DNA of 64,000 bases from Paenibacillus sp. FSL R5-0345 (GTDB lineage Bacteria; Bacillota; Bacilli; Paenibacillales; Paenibacillaceae). Every line of letters begins with the position of its first letter. Positions within the stretch are counted from its first letter, which is position 1. The notes below the pieces were generated by a model. The model saw only the letters and a list, made by a program, of their open reading frames with translations, was not told the origin of the DNA and did no database searches. Location of the stretch: the NCBI RefSeq assembly GCF_000758585.1, contig NZ_CP009281.1:1302001-1366000 (forward strand), written 5' to 3'. Positions 23,708-32,778 of this stretch are shown piece after piece. The translations under genes were made by a program, and so were the position numbers.

Positions 23708-24163
23708 ATGACAATTATTTCAGGTAATCAGTTTGGGGAGTTTTCAATCCCGTTGGCATTTGGTAATCGATATTTCATTCTCGAACCAAGCGCAGCGGGA
23801 TTACAGGTGAGCGTGTTTTTGGACCAAGGCGGTGCAATTCCAGTTTTCGAAATTCTGAAAAACGAGCCTATAGGAAATCCAAGTTCACATGTTATCAATT
23901 CTCTTCCAGGGATATTGGTAACGAACGACAATGCCAAAAAGCAAATTTATCATCTTCAAGTTGGGCATGAAGTAGTAGTGAAATTCAGACTGGAGAACGA
24001 GACTGACTTCATTGTCCATTTCTCGAAGGACAAGATTCAAGCAGGGGGAGTTACGTTGGGGAACAATTCGTTTCAGGGTGTCGTTGGGGTTGTGGTACAT
24101 CCGAACGGTGCTGTTGGAATTGGAGGAGCGCTGCCGAAAAGCCTCCTACATTTGTTTGGCTAG
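23708..24163 (+). CDS. Hypothetical beta-rich phage protein, 151 aa
   Basis: GGGAGGGATAAT precedes ATG 23708. Nearly all beta (FGEFSIPLAFGNRYFILEP; KKQIYHLQVGHEVVVKFRLEN), ending GVVVHPNGAVGIGGALPKSLLHLFG, a tail similar to C-termini of phage fibre-associated proteins. Sits between the tail spike and internal virion proteins; could be a second fibre component, a chaperone or a host-surface-binding domain. Function unknown. Confidence 0.6.
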   Translation: MTIISGNQFGEFSIPLAFGNRYFILEPSAAGLQVSVFLDQGGAIPVFEILKNEPIGNPSSHVINSLPGILVTNDNAKKQIYHLQVGHEVVVKFRLENETDFIVHFSKDKIQAGGVTLGNNSFQGVVGVVVHPNGAVGIGGALPKSLLHLFG

Positions 24164-24183
24164 ATGTTAAAAACAGATATACT

Positions 24184-24210
24184 AGGGGATCTCCAATGGC
24201 GGTCTCTTTT
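24184..24210 (+). terminator. Weak terminator candidate
   Basis: AGGGGATC and GGTCTCTT pair over 8 bp with three G-U pairs, followed by TTTTTATATA. Marginal stem quality. Confidence 0.35.
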
Positions 24211-24244
24211 TATATACAAATTTATCTAAAAAGGATGATGAAAA

Positions 24245-24352
24245 ATGCAAAAAGTAATATTGGCAGAAGGGCAAGAATATGAGGTTGTCACTGCAACCAG
24301 TAAAATCATTGTTCGGGCGGATGGTAGTGTAGAGATAACGAGTAAAGAATAA
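24245..24352 (+). CDS. Hypothetical phage protein, 35 aa
   Basis: ATG 24245 with AAAAAGGATGATGAAAA upstream. Encodes MQKVILAEGQEYEVVTATSK and a short beta-like tail. Its place after the fibre genes and its good ribosome binding site support it. No family recognised. Confidence 0.5.
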   Translation: MQKVILAEGQEYEVVTATSKIIVRADGSVEITSKE

Positions 24353-24361
24353 TAATAGTCA

Positions 24362-24409
24362 AGGACCATACTGCGCACTACCGCAAGCCCTCATTTGAGG
24401 GCTATTTGC
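24362..24409 (+). repeat. Paired intergenic repeat, copy 2, with hairpin
   Basis: AGGACCATACTGCGCACTACC, related to the repeat at 23631, followed by AGCCCTC-ATTT-GAGGGCT (24386-24403), extended by GCAA/TTGC. No T-run, so more likely an RNA processing or stability element than a terminator. AAAGGAGG for the next gene follows at once. Confidence 0.4.
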
Positions 24410-24428
24410 ATTTGAAAGGAGGCTTCAC

Positions 24429-26102
24429 ATGTCCACACTCGAAAAGCTACAAGCCGCCGCTAAAGCCAAACTATCCGCAGGACAGTCACTAGCGGCAACA
24501 CCAGTAAGCAACGCGCCTACAGCCGCGGTAAAGACATCTCCACAGCCAACTTCAACAGCTACAGTGGCTACTAAAGCACCATCAGCGGTAGCACCAACTG
24601 TTAAAGCGCCAGTCGCAACCGCCGCCACGTCTCCACAGATACAACAGGAGATCCAACGTAAATCCGCAGCAGGTATAGCACTAACCAATCCAACAGCCGC
24701 GTCTTCATCAGCGTATAAGGCAGCTCAACCAGCGGCGGCACAAAGTCCAGCAGTGGCAGTGAAGACAGCTGTACAACCTACCTCAGCACCAACAACAGCT
24801 GCAGCAATGTCAAACACAAACTATATCGCTAACGGTGGATCAGCACTAAATGAGATCCTTTACAACAAAGGGATATACAATACCAGTAATAAAAACTATG
24901 TGGCTAACACGGTGAAACCATTGTATGACCAACTCGATCAGAAAACAGCGGCAATGGTGAAAGGCATGAACTACGATCAGTTAAGAGATTATATCAACGG
25001 GCTTGGAAGTCAAAATACAGCAACTACACAGAATGAAGGAATGGCGTTAAAAGTTGCTGAAGATCCTTACGCACTTGCACTAAAAGAGTATGAACAACAA
25101 CTTGCAATGCTGGAGGCAGGAGCTCAGTCAACAGAAAAGGATATAAACCGCAGATACGATTATGCCAATAACGTTACACAAGATAATCGACAACTTGAAA
25201 CAGCGTCATTTTATCGTAACAACGCACCTACGGCGTGGGACGGTTCTACGGGATATCAAGCAGCTATGACAGATCGAAACCGAAACATAGATGATCATTA
25301 CACTCAAGAATCACTTAACGACAATGTAGCAGCAGCTTATTCCAATGTTAACGCATTCCGAAACAACGCCAATAACTTTATCTCAACAAAAGCGAATGAG
25401 CTTCAAACGCAAGCGCAACAACTTGCTATGCAAGAGGCTGGATTAACCGGTTCGTACAAAGGACAGCAAACCATGCAAGGCGCATCATCAGCGGCAAATA
25501 CAGCTGGTCAACTAATTTCCAACCAAGGGCAACAGATTGCGAATCAAATCGCGCAGATTAACCTTGATAACTACCCAGCACAGGTGAAATTACAGCTGCA
25601 ACAATTACAGCAACAGGTTAATTCTGGTGCTATAAGCAATCAAACAGCTCAGTATCAGTTGCAACAGTTGACGGATCCAAACAGCGCAACGAATCAAGCA
25701 CAGGCGCTTGATCTTCAAATGAAGCAAATTGATGCAAGTAACTACTCTCAACAGCAAAAGTTACAGCTGGAACAGCTTAGAAAAACAGTTGCTGAGATCG
25801 GTAAAGTTCCATATCAATCCGATACGGATGCACGTTTAGACCAGTTGAAGGTACTGACAGCAGAGGCAGAGTTGCAGAAGCTGCAGGAAACAGCTGCTAA
25901 GCCGGCTAGTAAGACGTATGAGGATTACCAGTCGAACATCGAGAAACTTGCGGTGAGAGACAGTAAGAGTGGTGCATTGAAGAACCCTGAAGTGGTTGAG
26001 GAATACATTCTTAACGCTCCTTTATCGGAATATGAAATGTACCGCGCATACAGAGCCAACGGGTTGAAATGGGGCGGCGAGGTACCATCGCCGGGGGAGT
26101 GA
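24429..26102 (+). CDS. Internal virion protein (Ala/Thr/Gln-rich), 557 aa
   Basis: ATG 24429 with TGAAAGGAGGCTTCAC upstream. Residues ~10-130 are low-complexity Ala/Thr/Pro/Val. Then NYIANGGSALNEILYNKGIY and a long helical, Gln/Asn-rich region with coiled coils (~200-500). Such proteins between tail spike and the giant internal protein are typical of short-tailed phages, where they are ejected with DNA and span the cell envelope. It ends in a 34-base overlap with a cell-wall-hydrolase-like frame, which might be joined to it by frameshifting. Confidence 0.65.
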   Translation: MSTLEKLQAAAKAKLSAGQSLAATPVSNAPTAAVKTSPQPTSTATVATKAPSAVAPTVKAPVATAATSPQIQQEIQRKSAAGIALTNPTAASSSAYKAAQPAAAQSPAVAVKTAVQPTSAPTTAAAMSNTNYIANGGSALNEILYNKGIYNTSNKNYVANTVKPLYDQLDQKTAAMVKGMNYDQLRDYINGLGSQNTATTQNEGMALKVAEDPYALALKEYEQQLAMLEAGAQSTEKDINRRYDYANNVTQDNRQLETASFYRNNAPTAWDGSTGYQAAMTDRNRNIDDHYTQESLNDNVAAAYSNVNAFRNNANNFISTKANELQTQAQQLAMQEAGLTGSYKGQQTMQGASSAANTAGQLISNQGQQIANQIAQINLDNYPAQVKLQLQQLQQQVNSGAISNQTAQYQLQQLTDPNSATNQAQALDLQMKQIDASNYSQQQKLQLEQLRKTVAEIGKVPYQSDTDARLDQLKVLTAEAELQKLQETAAKPASKTYEDYQSNIEKLAVRDSKSGALKNPEVVEEYILNAPLSEYEMYRAYRANGLKWGGEVPSPGE

Positions 26103-26515
26103 TTAGCCCTACGGCAACAGCTAGTGGGGCTAAATTAAATAGTAGTCTTGGCGGCGCTCTTAAGAATACCGGAGATATATTCTCTTCTATTGGATCGAAG
26201 TATGGCATAGATCCTGCACTATTGGCAGCAATTGCTGTACATGAGACAGGAAACGGAACGAGCAATGCTGTTAAAACGAAGAATAATGTTGGTGGAATGA
26301 TGGGTAAGAACGGGTTAATGACATTCTCCAGCATTCAGGAAGGCATTGAAAAGATGGCATCTAACCTTAAGCGGAACTACATCGACAAAGGGTTGACTAC
26401 CATCGAGGCTATTCAAAGGAAATACGCACCAAGTGGAGCTGCTAACGATCCTAACGGTCTTAATGATTACTGGGTAAACGGTGTTACAACGTACTACAAA
26501 AAGTTCTCAAAGTAG
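26069..26515 (+). CDS. Virion-associated glucosaminidase-like murein hydrolase, 148 aa
   Basis: Residues ~35-145 have the glucosaminidase/lysozyme-like pattern SSIGSKYGIDPALLAAIAVHETGNGTSNAV...NNVGGMMG, with E52 in the HETG segment as the likely catalytic acid, then FSSIQEGIEKMASNLKRNY. Expected to cut peptidoglycan during DNA entry. ATG 26069 lies inside the 557-aa gene in the -1 frame and has no good ribosome binding site, so it is either translationally coupled or made as a fusion by frameshift. The frame is open upstream only as far as the overlap. Confidence 0.7.
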   Translation: MGRRGTIAGGVISPTATASGAKLNSSLGGALKNTGDIFSSIGSKYGIDPALLAAIAVHETGNGTSNAVKTKNNVGGMMGKNGLMTFSSIQEGIEKMASNLKRNYIDKGLTTIEAIQRKYAPSGAANDPNGLNDYWVNGVTTYYKKFSK

Positions 26516-26527
26516 GGAGGTTTACAA

Positions 26528-29500
26528 ATGGCAACAGAATCTTTTATAGAAAAACGTAAACGCGAACTACGCGAGAAGAATGGGGGGAGCACTGAGAGTG
26601 CTTCCTCTTTTGTTGAACGCCGCAAAAAGGAACTAAGCGGAGAGATAAAAACTCCTGAAGCGCAAATGTCCAGTAAGGTACTCCAGGACACTTTATCCAG
26701 CGTGTTGAAGCCTAACATTGCTGTCAGCCCTACAACTACCGCCGCAACCGTTCAACAGAAGCCACAAACTACGCAAAAGACCGTTGACTTCAAAACTGAT
26801 CAAGCTGCACATAAAGCGAAACAAGCACAGGTAGTGTCACCACTACAAGGTAAACTCCCAGCAGCTGATTTGCTAACTGGAAAGCTGAATAACAGCGTAC
26901 AGGAAACGTTAAAGGATAAAGTACCAGTTGCAACACTCATTAATCAAACAGGCGGTGGCCCTGCTAATGCCTCGCAGATTCCGGGTATATCGCAGTATGA
27001 GACTACGAGGAAAGAAATAGCAAACGAAAACGCGCCGGCAGCAGTTAAAGCTTACGCCAATGTTATGAACTATGCTACGCAAGGTAATCCGATTGGTCAG
27101 GCGATTACACGATCATTCCAAGGTAATTCAGGCGCGACAAGTCGTGACACTACAGGGAATAAGACAGTCGATAAGATCACGGATGTTATCAATGATGTTG
27201 TGACGCCGTTTATCACACCAACAGGTGCTCCAGTAGGTCAGGGTATCATTGGTAGCACATATGATGCAACAGGTAAGGCGTTGAGCGGTAAAGCTGGGCA
27301 AACCCTGTTAAAAGGTGCTGAGAAGATTATACCCGGATCACAGAACACTGTTCGAGTTGCTGCAACTGAAGGAATAGCAGGAGGCATGCAGGGCGTTGGG
27401 TTCGGATTGCAACAAGGACAGGATAGCGGTAATGAAATCAAACGTAATGCTCTATATGGAGCCGCGGCAGGCGGTGTGCTTGGTGGTGTTGGCGCTGCAT
27501 TGGGCGAGGTTGGTTCTGCATTACTTCAACGTTTTTCAAAATCATTTCCTGAAACATCATCAAATATCGAAGTGTTACCTCCACAGAAACAAAATATTCT
27601 ATCTTTACCAGAAGGAAGAGGCACGGTAAGACAAACACAAGCCGCACAACGTGCTAATTTAAATGCTAATACAGATCCAATAATTAACCCAACAGAATGG
27701 ATGCCTGATCCATTAGGTCTTCCAGAGGCAAATATAGGAGCACCTACAACAGCACGAAGATCAACTGGTGATAGTCTAAATTCAATCCTTGAAAAAATGA
27801 AGCCAATCGTCAATGAACGGATGACCCCGCCATACGAAAATCCAAATGAACTAGCGAAGTGGATTCAGACACAGTTTAAACAAGCAGGTGATGAAATTTC
27901 ATTGAATGAAGTTCGTAATCTAGGATATGAAGATATGCGTCAAGTGGCCGAGGAAATACGCAAACGGATTACGGTAGAAGCAACCGCACGTCAAGTAGCT
28001 AAGGAGCTAGGATATGATTACGATAAACTTCTTAGTCCGAAAAAGGTTGACCCTAATTTAGTATCAAAAGCAAAACAGACTCAGAATGTCCGTGAAACCT
28101 ACGGTTTAAGAAACAAAGTGAAATCAACACAGGATAGATACCAAACATTTGTCGGGCAAGCAGCACAACCTGAAACGGTTATCGCTAAGCCCGGAGCAAA
28201 GCCAAGAGCAAGTCAGGGTAATGCACAGGCCACAGAACTCACGCGTGAGCAGCGAATCCAAGCGAAGGTAAACGCTGGAGAGTTCCTACCACAAGAAGAT
28301 ATCGACTACTTGCTGAGTGGTCAATATGACAAGTCAAAGGCTTTTCCAGATGAAACTCCAACTAAATCTACGTACGTTAAGCCAAAACCAAAAGCAGAGA
28401 TTATAACAAAGGTAGAAGCGAAGCCAAAAACGGCATCAAAAATAAAGACGGATATCAAACCGAAGAAAGAAATAAAGACTATCTTAGTGAATAACGAAGT
28501 ATCCGCAACAACTGAATTTATGGGAGTTAAAACAGTACCTAAGCAAGCAGTGGTGGGTGAACGCGGATTCGCTGAAACTCTTAATCGTTCGGATAAGACA
28601 CCTGATGGCTTTACGGAAAAGTTGGATACTAAGTATGAGCCAACAACTAACCGTGGAGACTTGGCAAAGGCTGAAGATCGAATTAAAGATCGTGAAGGTG
28701 CGACTAGGTTTGTTTTGGAAGATAAAAAAGGCGGTATAACCTCCGAACAGTCCATAACAGCACAACGGTTGATCGACACGCATCTAAAGGAAGGTAACGT
28801 TAAAGCGGCTGAGGAAGTGGCTGATGCATTACTGAAAGAATCCACACGCAGCGCTCAGTTTCTTCAATCACTGTCCGCATACAACAAGCTTTCTCCTGAA
28901 GGTGTGTATATGGTTGCGAAGCGTATGGCTAACAAGGTAAATGAAACCTCTTCTAAGCTGGCTAGGAAGGCTGAGGTAACGCCACAAATGGCAGATGACA
29001 TTGTTGGGTTGGCTACGCTTAATCAGAAAATGACAGGCGTAAAGGACCTATCTAATGACGTGGTGGATATTATCAAACGCGCTAAAGGCGGGGAAATGTT
29101 ATCCGACGTAGAGACTTCTATGCTCACAAAGTTTGTGGATGAATCCAAACAGTTCATCAAGGAGACATCCAAGAAGCCTATTTTAGATCAGCCGAAGCTT
29201 CCAAAGGACAAAAAAGTAAGAGACAACGTATCTAAATTCCTTGATAAGCAAGAAGAAGCAGCAAAAGCGCGTTTAAGAGCCAAAGGGATGCGTGTTAGCT
29301 CAACGCCTATTGATATATGGGCTGATTATGCGGTGATCGGCGCCGCAAAAATGGGCAGAGGAATTGTTAAGTTTGCAGATTGGTCAGAGCAGATGGTTAA
29401 GGATCTTGGAGAAGATATCCGGCCATACCTAAATAATCTATATGAGAAGTCTACAGAAGCATTTAACTTATCTTCCAAAAAGGTTTCTGCAAAATCTGTT

Positions 29501-31432
29501 AGCGCTGCTGAAAAGTTGACTCAAAAAGTTATTAAAACCAAAGAACTGTCCGAACAAGAAGCAGATTCATTACTGAGATTAGTTACCCAAGTGGATAATC
29601 TATCCGGAGAAGCTAAACGCGTTGCTTCACAGGACTTACAAGTGATCCTACAGAGTTTGGATAACCCTTCTATAGGTAAGAAGATAAGTAGTATACAAAC
29701 ACAGGCACAGCTTTTGAACCCTAAAACTCAGGTCAGAAACGTTTTAGGTAATGAGCTATTCTACCGGTTGGAGAGAATCAGCAAATACGTCTCCACACCG
29801 ATAGATATTGCACGTTCTAAGCTTACCGGATCGAAACGGGAAGTAACCTTTAGAACACATAATCAAGGCAAGTATTGGGAGAACTTCATCAATGGTGGTA
29901 ACGCAGGCTGGCGCGGAGTAAATATCAACGGAATAGAGACGCAGTACGACCTTGCAAGCCCTGCATTCAAGAGTAAGTACAATCCACTACGCTACACAGA
30001 AAAAGCATTAGGAGCCGCATTGAGAAGCTTTGACAATGCTGCTTATTCCAGAGCTATGAACAAGACTTTGGGGGAACTCGGAACACTTGATGCAATCAAT
30101 AATGGCGTAAAACCTTCGAAAGAGTATGTGCAAGACTTCATTCGTAACGCTGATGAAAACATAATGAAGATCGCTCAGGATTATGGTAAATACGTCACTT
30201 TCCAAGACAATAACTTGATATCTCAAGGATTCACTAAATTTAAGCGTGGATTAAACATCGGAAAAGACTTCGGTTTTGGAGATCTAGTATTAAAATATCC
30301 TAAAACTCCTGGCGCGCTATTAATGAGAGCACTTGAATATAGTCCTGCTGGTTTCCTTCGTAGCGCTAAAGTTTTATCAGACCCATTGCTTCGTAATGGT
30401 ATTGAAAAGAATCCGCGCTTGGTTGTGGAGTCACTATCTAGAGCAATCATCGGGACTGGCGGACTTAGTATGTTAGGTTACTACCTGATGGACAAAGACA
30501 TTTTAACCGGAGTAGCTAACACTGACAAAGATATTCGATCTCTTCAATCTGCGTCTGGAAAAGGTTCCTATCAAGTAAATCTTTCCGCGCTCTATCGCTT
30601 CGTAAAGTCAGGATTCAATGACAAAGAAGCGAAGATTAAAGAAAATGACCTAATGTATAACTACGACTGGATGCAACCTGTATCTGTAGCTATTTCCTTA
30701 GGTGCTAACGTTAAAGGTAACGAGGGGAAAGATAGTAGTAAAATAGCAACAGGTTTTGCGGGATCACTTTACAACAGTGTTTCAGGGGCGATTAATACGC
30801 TCAGTGAACAATCGTTGTTGAAAGGTGTTGAACAAGCGCTATCTGGTTATGCAGGCGGAACAACTACTGATAAGATTGTAAGCATCATATCGGACGTTCC
30901 AGCATCATTTATTCCGACACTTTCTAATCAAATCAAACAAACCGCAGATAACACAAAACGTGAAACAATGGGCACGGATATTGTGGAGCAAACAAAGAAC
31001 AAAGTGAAAGCGAAAATTCCAGGTATCGCTGGAGATTTGCCAAAGAAATACGACACGTTAGGTGGAGAACAAACGCACTATCAAGATAACAATTTGTTCA
31101 ACGTATACGCTAATCCGGGCTTTGCAACCCGTTACAAATTATCTCCAGAAGCAAGAAAAGTAGTTGAACTAATTAACGCGACTGGCGATGAATCACTTGC
31201 ACCAAGAGTACCAAGCAAAACAGTGAACGGATATAAATTAACCGGAAAAGAATACTCTAGGTTCTCACAACTCCAAGGCGAAGAAACGAAAGCACTTATT
31301 GCTGAACTAGATGGAACTATGACCATTCAAGATCAGGCTTACGAGATGGAAAGAATTCTGACGGAAGCTAGAAATAACGCAAAAGAAAAACTTCTTGAAG
31401 AATATCCGAGATTGGAGAAAGCCGATGATTGA
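26528..31432 (+). CDS. Giant internal virion / ejection protein, 1634 aa
   Basis: ATG 26528 with GTAGGGAGGTTTACAA upstream. The N-terminus repeats a motif SF(I/V)E(K/R)RK(R/K)EL at 5-14 and 27-36. A Gly/Ala-rich stretch (~260-325) with possible membrane-active helices follows, then Lys/Pro/Thr-rich linkers, and long helical regions (~740-1500) resembling polyvalent-protein-associated and internal core proteins. No protease or transglycosylase motif is obvious. In T7-like and P22-like phages, large internal proteins are injected ahead of DNA; this is the best candidate for that job. The stop overlaps the next start (ATGATTGA). Confidence 0.7.
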   Translation: MATESFIEKRKRELREKNGGSTESASSFVERRKKELSGEIKTPEAQMSSKVLQDTLSSVLKPNIAVSPTTTAATVQQKPQTTQKTVDFKTDQAAHKAKQAQVVSPLQGKLPAADLLTGKLNNSVQETLKDKVPVATLINQTGGGPANASQIPGISQYETTRKEIANENAPAAVKAYANVMNYATQGNPIGQAITRSFQGNSGATSRDTTGNKTVDKITDVINDVVTPFITPTGAPVGQGIIGSTYDATGKALSGKAGQTLLKGAEKIIPGSQNTVRVAATEGIAGGMQGVGFGLQQGQDSGNEIKRNALYGAAAGGVLGGVGAALGEVGSALLQRFSKSFPETSSNIEVLPPQKQNILSLPEGRGTVRQTQAAQRANLNANTDPIINPTEWMPDPLGLPEANIGAPTTARRSTGDSLNSILEKMKPIVNERMTPPYENPNELAKWIQTQFKQAGDEISLNEVRNLGYEDMRQVAEEIRKRITVEATARQVAKELGYDYDKLLSPKKVDPNLVSKAKQTQNVRETYGLRNKVKSTQDRYQTFVGQAAQPETVIAKPGAKPRASQGNAQATELTREQRIQAKVNAGEFLPQEDIDYLLSGQYDKSKAFPDETPTKSTYVKPKPKAEIITKVEAKPKTASKIKTDIKPKKEIKTILVNNEVSATTEFMGVKTVPKQAVVGERGFAETLNRSDKTPDGFTEKLDTKYEPTTNRGDLAKAEDRIKDREGATRFVLEDKKGGITSEQSITAQRLIDTHLKEGNVKAAEEVADALLKESTRSAQFLQSLSAYNKLSPEGVYMVAKRMANKVNETSSKLARKAEVTPQMADDIVGLATLNQKMTGVKDLSNDVVDIIKRAKGGEMLSDVETSMLTKFVDESKQFIKETSKKPILDQPKLPKDKKVRDNVSKFLDKQEEAAKARLRAKGMRVSSTPIDIWADYAVIGAAKMGRGIVKFADWSEQMVKDLGEDIRPYLNNLYEKSTEAFNLSSKKVSAKSVSAAEKLTQKVIKTKELSEQEADSLLRLVTQVDNLSGEAKRVASQDLQVILQSLDNPSIGKKISSIQTQAQLLNPKTQVRNVLGNELFYRLERISKYVSTPIDIARSKLTGSKREVTFRTHNQGKYWENFINGGNAGWRGVNINGIETQYDLASPAFKSKYNPLRYTEKALGAALRSFDNAAYSRAMNKTLGELGTLDAINNGVKPSKEYVQDFIRNADENIMKIAQDYGKYVTFQDNNLISQGFTKFKRGLNIGKDFGFGDLVLKYPKTPGALLMRALEYSPAGFLRSAKVLSDPLLRNGIEKNPRLVVESLSRAIIGTGGLSMLGYYLMDKDILTGVANTDKDIRSLQSASGKGSYQVNLSALYRFVKSGFNDKEAKIKENDLMYNYDWMQPVSVAISLGANVKGNEGKDSSKIATGFAGSLYNSVSGAINTLSEQSLLKGVEQALSGYAGGTTTDKIVSIISDVPASFIPTLSNQIKQTADNTKRETMGTDIVEQTKNKVKAKIPGIAGDLPKKYDTLGGEQTHYQDNNLFNVYANPGFATRYKLSPEARKVVELINATGDESLAPRVPSKTVNGYKLTGKEYSRFSQLQGEETKALIAELDGTMTIQDQAYEMERILTEARNNAKEKLLEEYPRLEKADD

Positions 31433-31574
31433 ATATGATGAAAGCGAACTAAGACAATCAGCAGTATCGGACGAGCTATTATATCTGATACTGCTTTTTC
31501 ATGGACCAGAAGTTAAGGATCTCTTCTTATACGGAGGTGAGGTTATTGTGGAGTGCGCTAGAGACGCTGTATGA
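31425..31574 (+). CDS. Hypothetical small acidic phage protein, 49 aa
   Basis: ATG 31425 overlaps the end of the 1634-aa gene by 8 bases, with GGAGAAAGCCG upstream. Sequence MIEYDESELRQSAVSDELLYLILL... is short and partly hydrophobic. Small genes of this size often precede the endolysin. Function unknown. Confidence 0.45.
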   Translation: MIEYDESELRQSAVSDELLYLILLFHGPEVKDLFLYGGEVIVECARDAV

Positions 31575-31602
31575 AATTGCTTACTATCTATTAAAGAACA
31601 TG

Positions 31603-31633
31603 GAGTCTCTCAAGTGGGAGGCTCTTTTGTTTT
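31603..31633 (+). terminator. Intrinsic terminator between virion and lysis genes
   Basis: GAGTCTC (31603-31609) pairs with GAGGCTC (31618-31624), 7 bp including one G-U pair, followed by TTTTGTTTT. Similar in sequence to the terminator at 33787. The stretch 31575-31775 has no well-supported gene. Confidence 0.6.
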
Positions 31634-31775
31634 ACCTATTTTACCTATTTGGGAAACGGTCAGGAATGAAGATGTTCAAAAGATTCCTGACTGGACACTT
31701 CCCATACTTGGCAGACGAAAATGAGGACTGGCGTAAATGGGCGACAAACCAAATCGAATTTTTAGGTGGGCGAAA

Positions 31776-31916
31776 ATGGCAACCGACGAAGCAGTATGGT
31801 GCTATGAAACGATTAAAGCGAGTGGATCAGAAGAACTTAACTATATCGTCGACATCGTTACAGGAGGACACAGACCTGGGGAGGCAATTAAAGATGAAGA
31901 AAAAGGTAGTAATTAA
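31776..31916 (+). CDS. Possible 46-aa phage protein before the endolysin
   Basis: ATG 31776 with TTAGGTGGGCGAAA upstream. Encodes MATDEAVWCYETIKASGSEE, then LNYIVDIVTGGHRPGEA and an acidic tail. It overlaps the endolysin start by 23 bases. A different frame (ATG 31668, in phase with the endolysin) also reads like protein (FLTGHFPYLADENEDWRKW), so this segment is not settled. Confidence 0.4.
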   Translation: MATDEAVWCYETIKASGSEELNYIVDIVTGGHRPGEAIKDEEKGSN

Positions 31917-32778
31917 CGCAGGTCATGGTGGTAAAGATGGTGGCGCTATTGGATATTCAAAGAAGCTTGAAAAGGATTTCAACCTATCCGTAGCACTTAA
32001 AGTAGAAGAAAAACTTATTAATAATCCTGAAATCGAGGTTAATCTAACTCGCCGTACAGACATATTCGTGGAACTTCTCGACATTTCCAAACATGCCAAC
32101 GACTTTGGCGCAGATTGTTTCGTATCTATTCACGCTAATAGTGGTGCATTGTCCATGACTAGCGGTACAGAGACACTTTACACTAATCCGATAAGCAAAT
32201 CTTTTGCAGAGCTTATGCACCCGTTAATCCTTGCGGTAACCGGTGGTAAGGATCGCAAAGTAAAGTACCAAAACCTTTCGGTATGTCGGAATACTAAAAT
32301 GCCAGCTATCTTATTGGAACCGGAATTTATCAGCAATCCCAAAGCTGAAGCAATGTTATTCGATCCTTCGTTCCAAGATAAGTTCGCTGACGCTATCGCG
32401 CGTGGAATCTGCTTATTCTTAGGTGTCGAATACTCAACTACAGCACCAACGAATCCTGTGGTCCCACCAATTACAACTCCTTCAGGTACGTATCCAGTTG
32501 AAATATTAATAGGTGAAGTCAAAATACCAGGACTAATCATAGACAGTCGCGCATGGGTCCCAGCTAAAGAGTTGTTCAGTAGAATTAGATCAACGTGGTC
32601 ATTCGTAGGTAAATCCATTCAGATCAACGGCGTTCCAGTAGAGACGAAAATAATTAACAACATAGGCTACATAAAGACAATTGACGTTCAAAACGTTGGG
32701 CTTGGTAAAGTATTCCTTGATCCTGACGCTGTTAATACCAAACGAGTCTATATCTATCCTACGGAGGTGGCACAATGA
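31894..32778 (+). CDS. Endolysin: N-acetylmuramoyl-L-alanine amidase (Amidase_3)
   Basis: 294 aa from ATG 31894 (start chosen because the family begins KKVVINAGHGG). Zinc ligands and catalytic residues: H11 (NAGHGG), E26 (LEKDFN), H80 (VSIHANSG) and a Glu in ILLEPEFISN. The reaction cuts the bond between muramic acid and L-alanine of peptidoglycan. After ~185 a Pro/Thr linker leads to a C-terminal domain (~205-294, VEILIGEVKIPGLIIDSRAWVPAKEL), similar to copper-amine-oxidase-like N-terminal / wall-binding repeats. Overlaps the holin gene by 4 bases. An in-frame extension up to ATG 31668 is possible. Confidence 0.88.
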   Translation: MKKKVVINAGHGGKDGGAIGYSKKLEKDFNLSVALKVEEKLINNPEIEVNLTRRTDIFVELLDISKHANDFGADCFVSIHANSGALSMTSGTETLYTNPISKSFAELMHPLILAVTGGKDRKVKYQNLSVCRNTKMPAILLEPEFISNPKAEAMLFDPSFQDKFADAIARGICLFLGVEYSTTAPTNPVVPPITTPSGTYPVEILIGEVKIPGLIIDSRAWVPAKELFSRIRSTWSFVGKSIQINGVPVETKIINNIGYIKTIDVQNVGLGKVFLDPDAVNTKRVYIYPTEVAQ

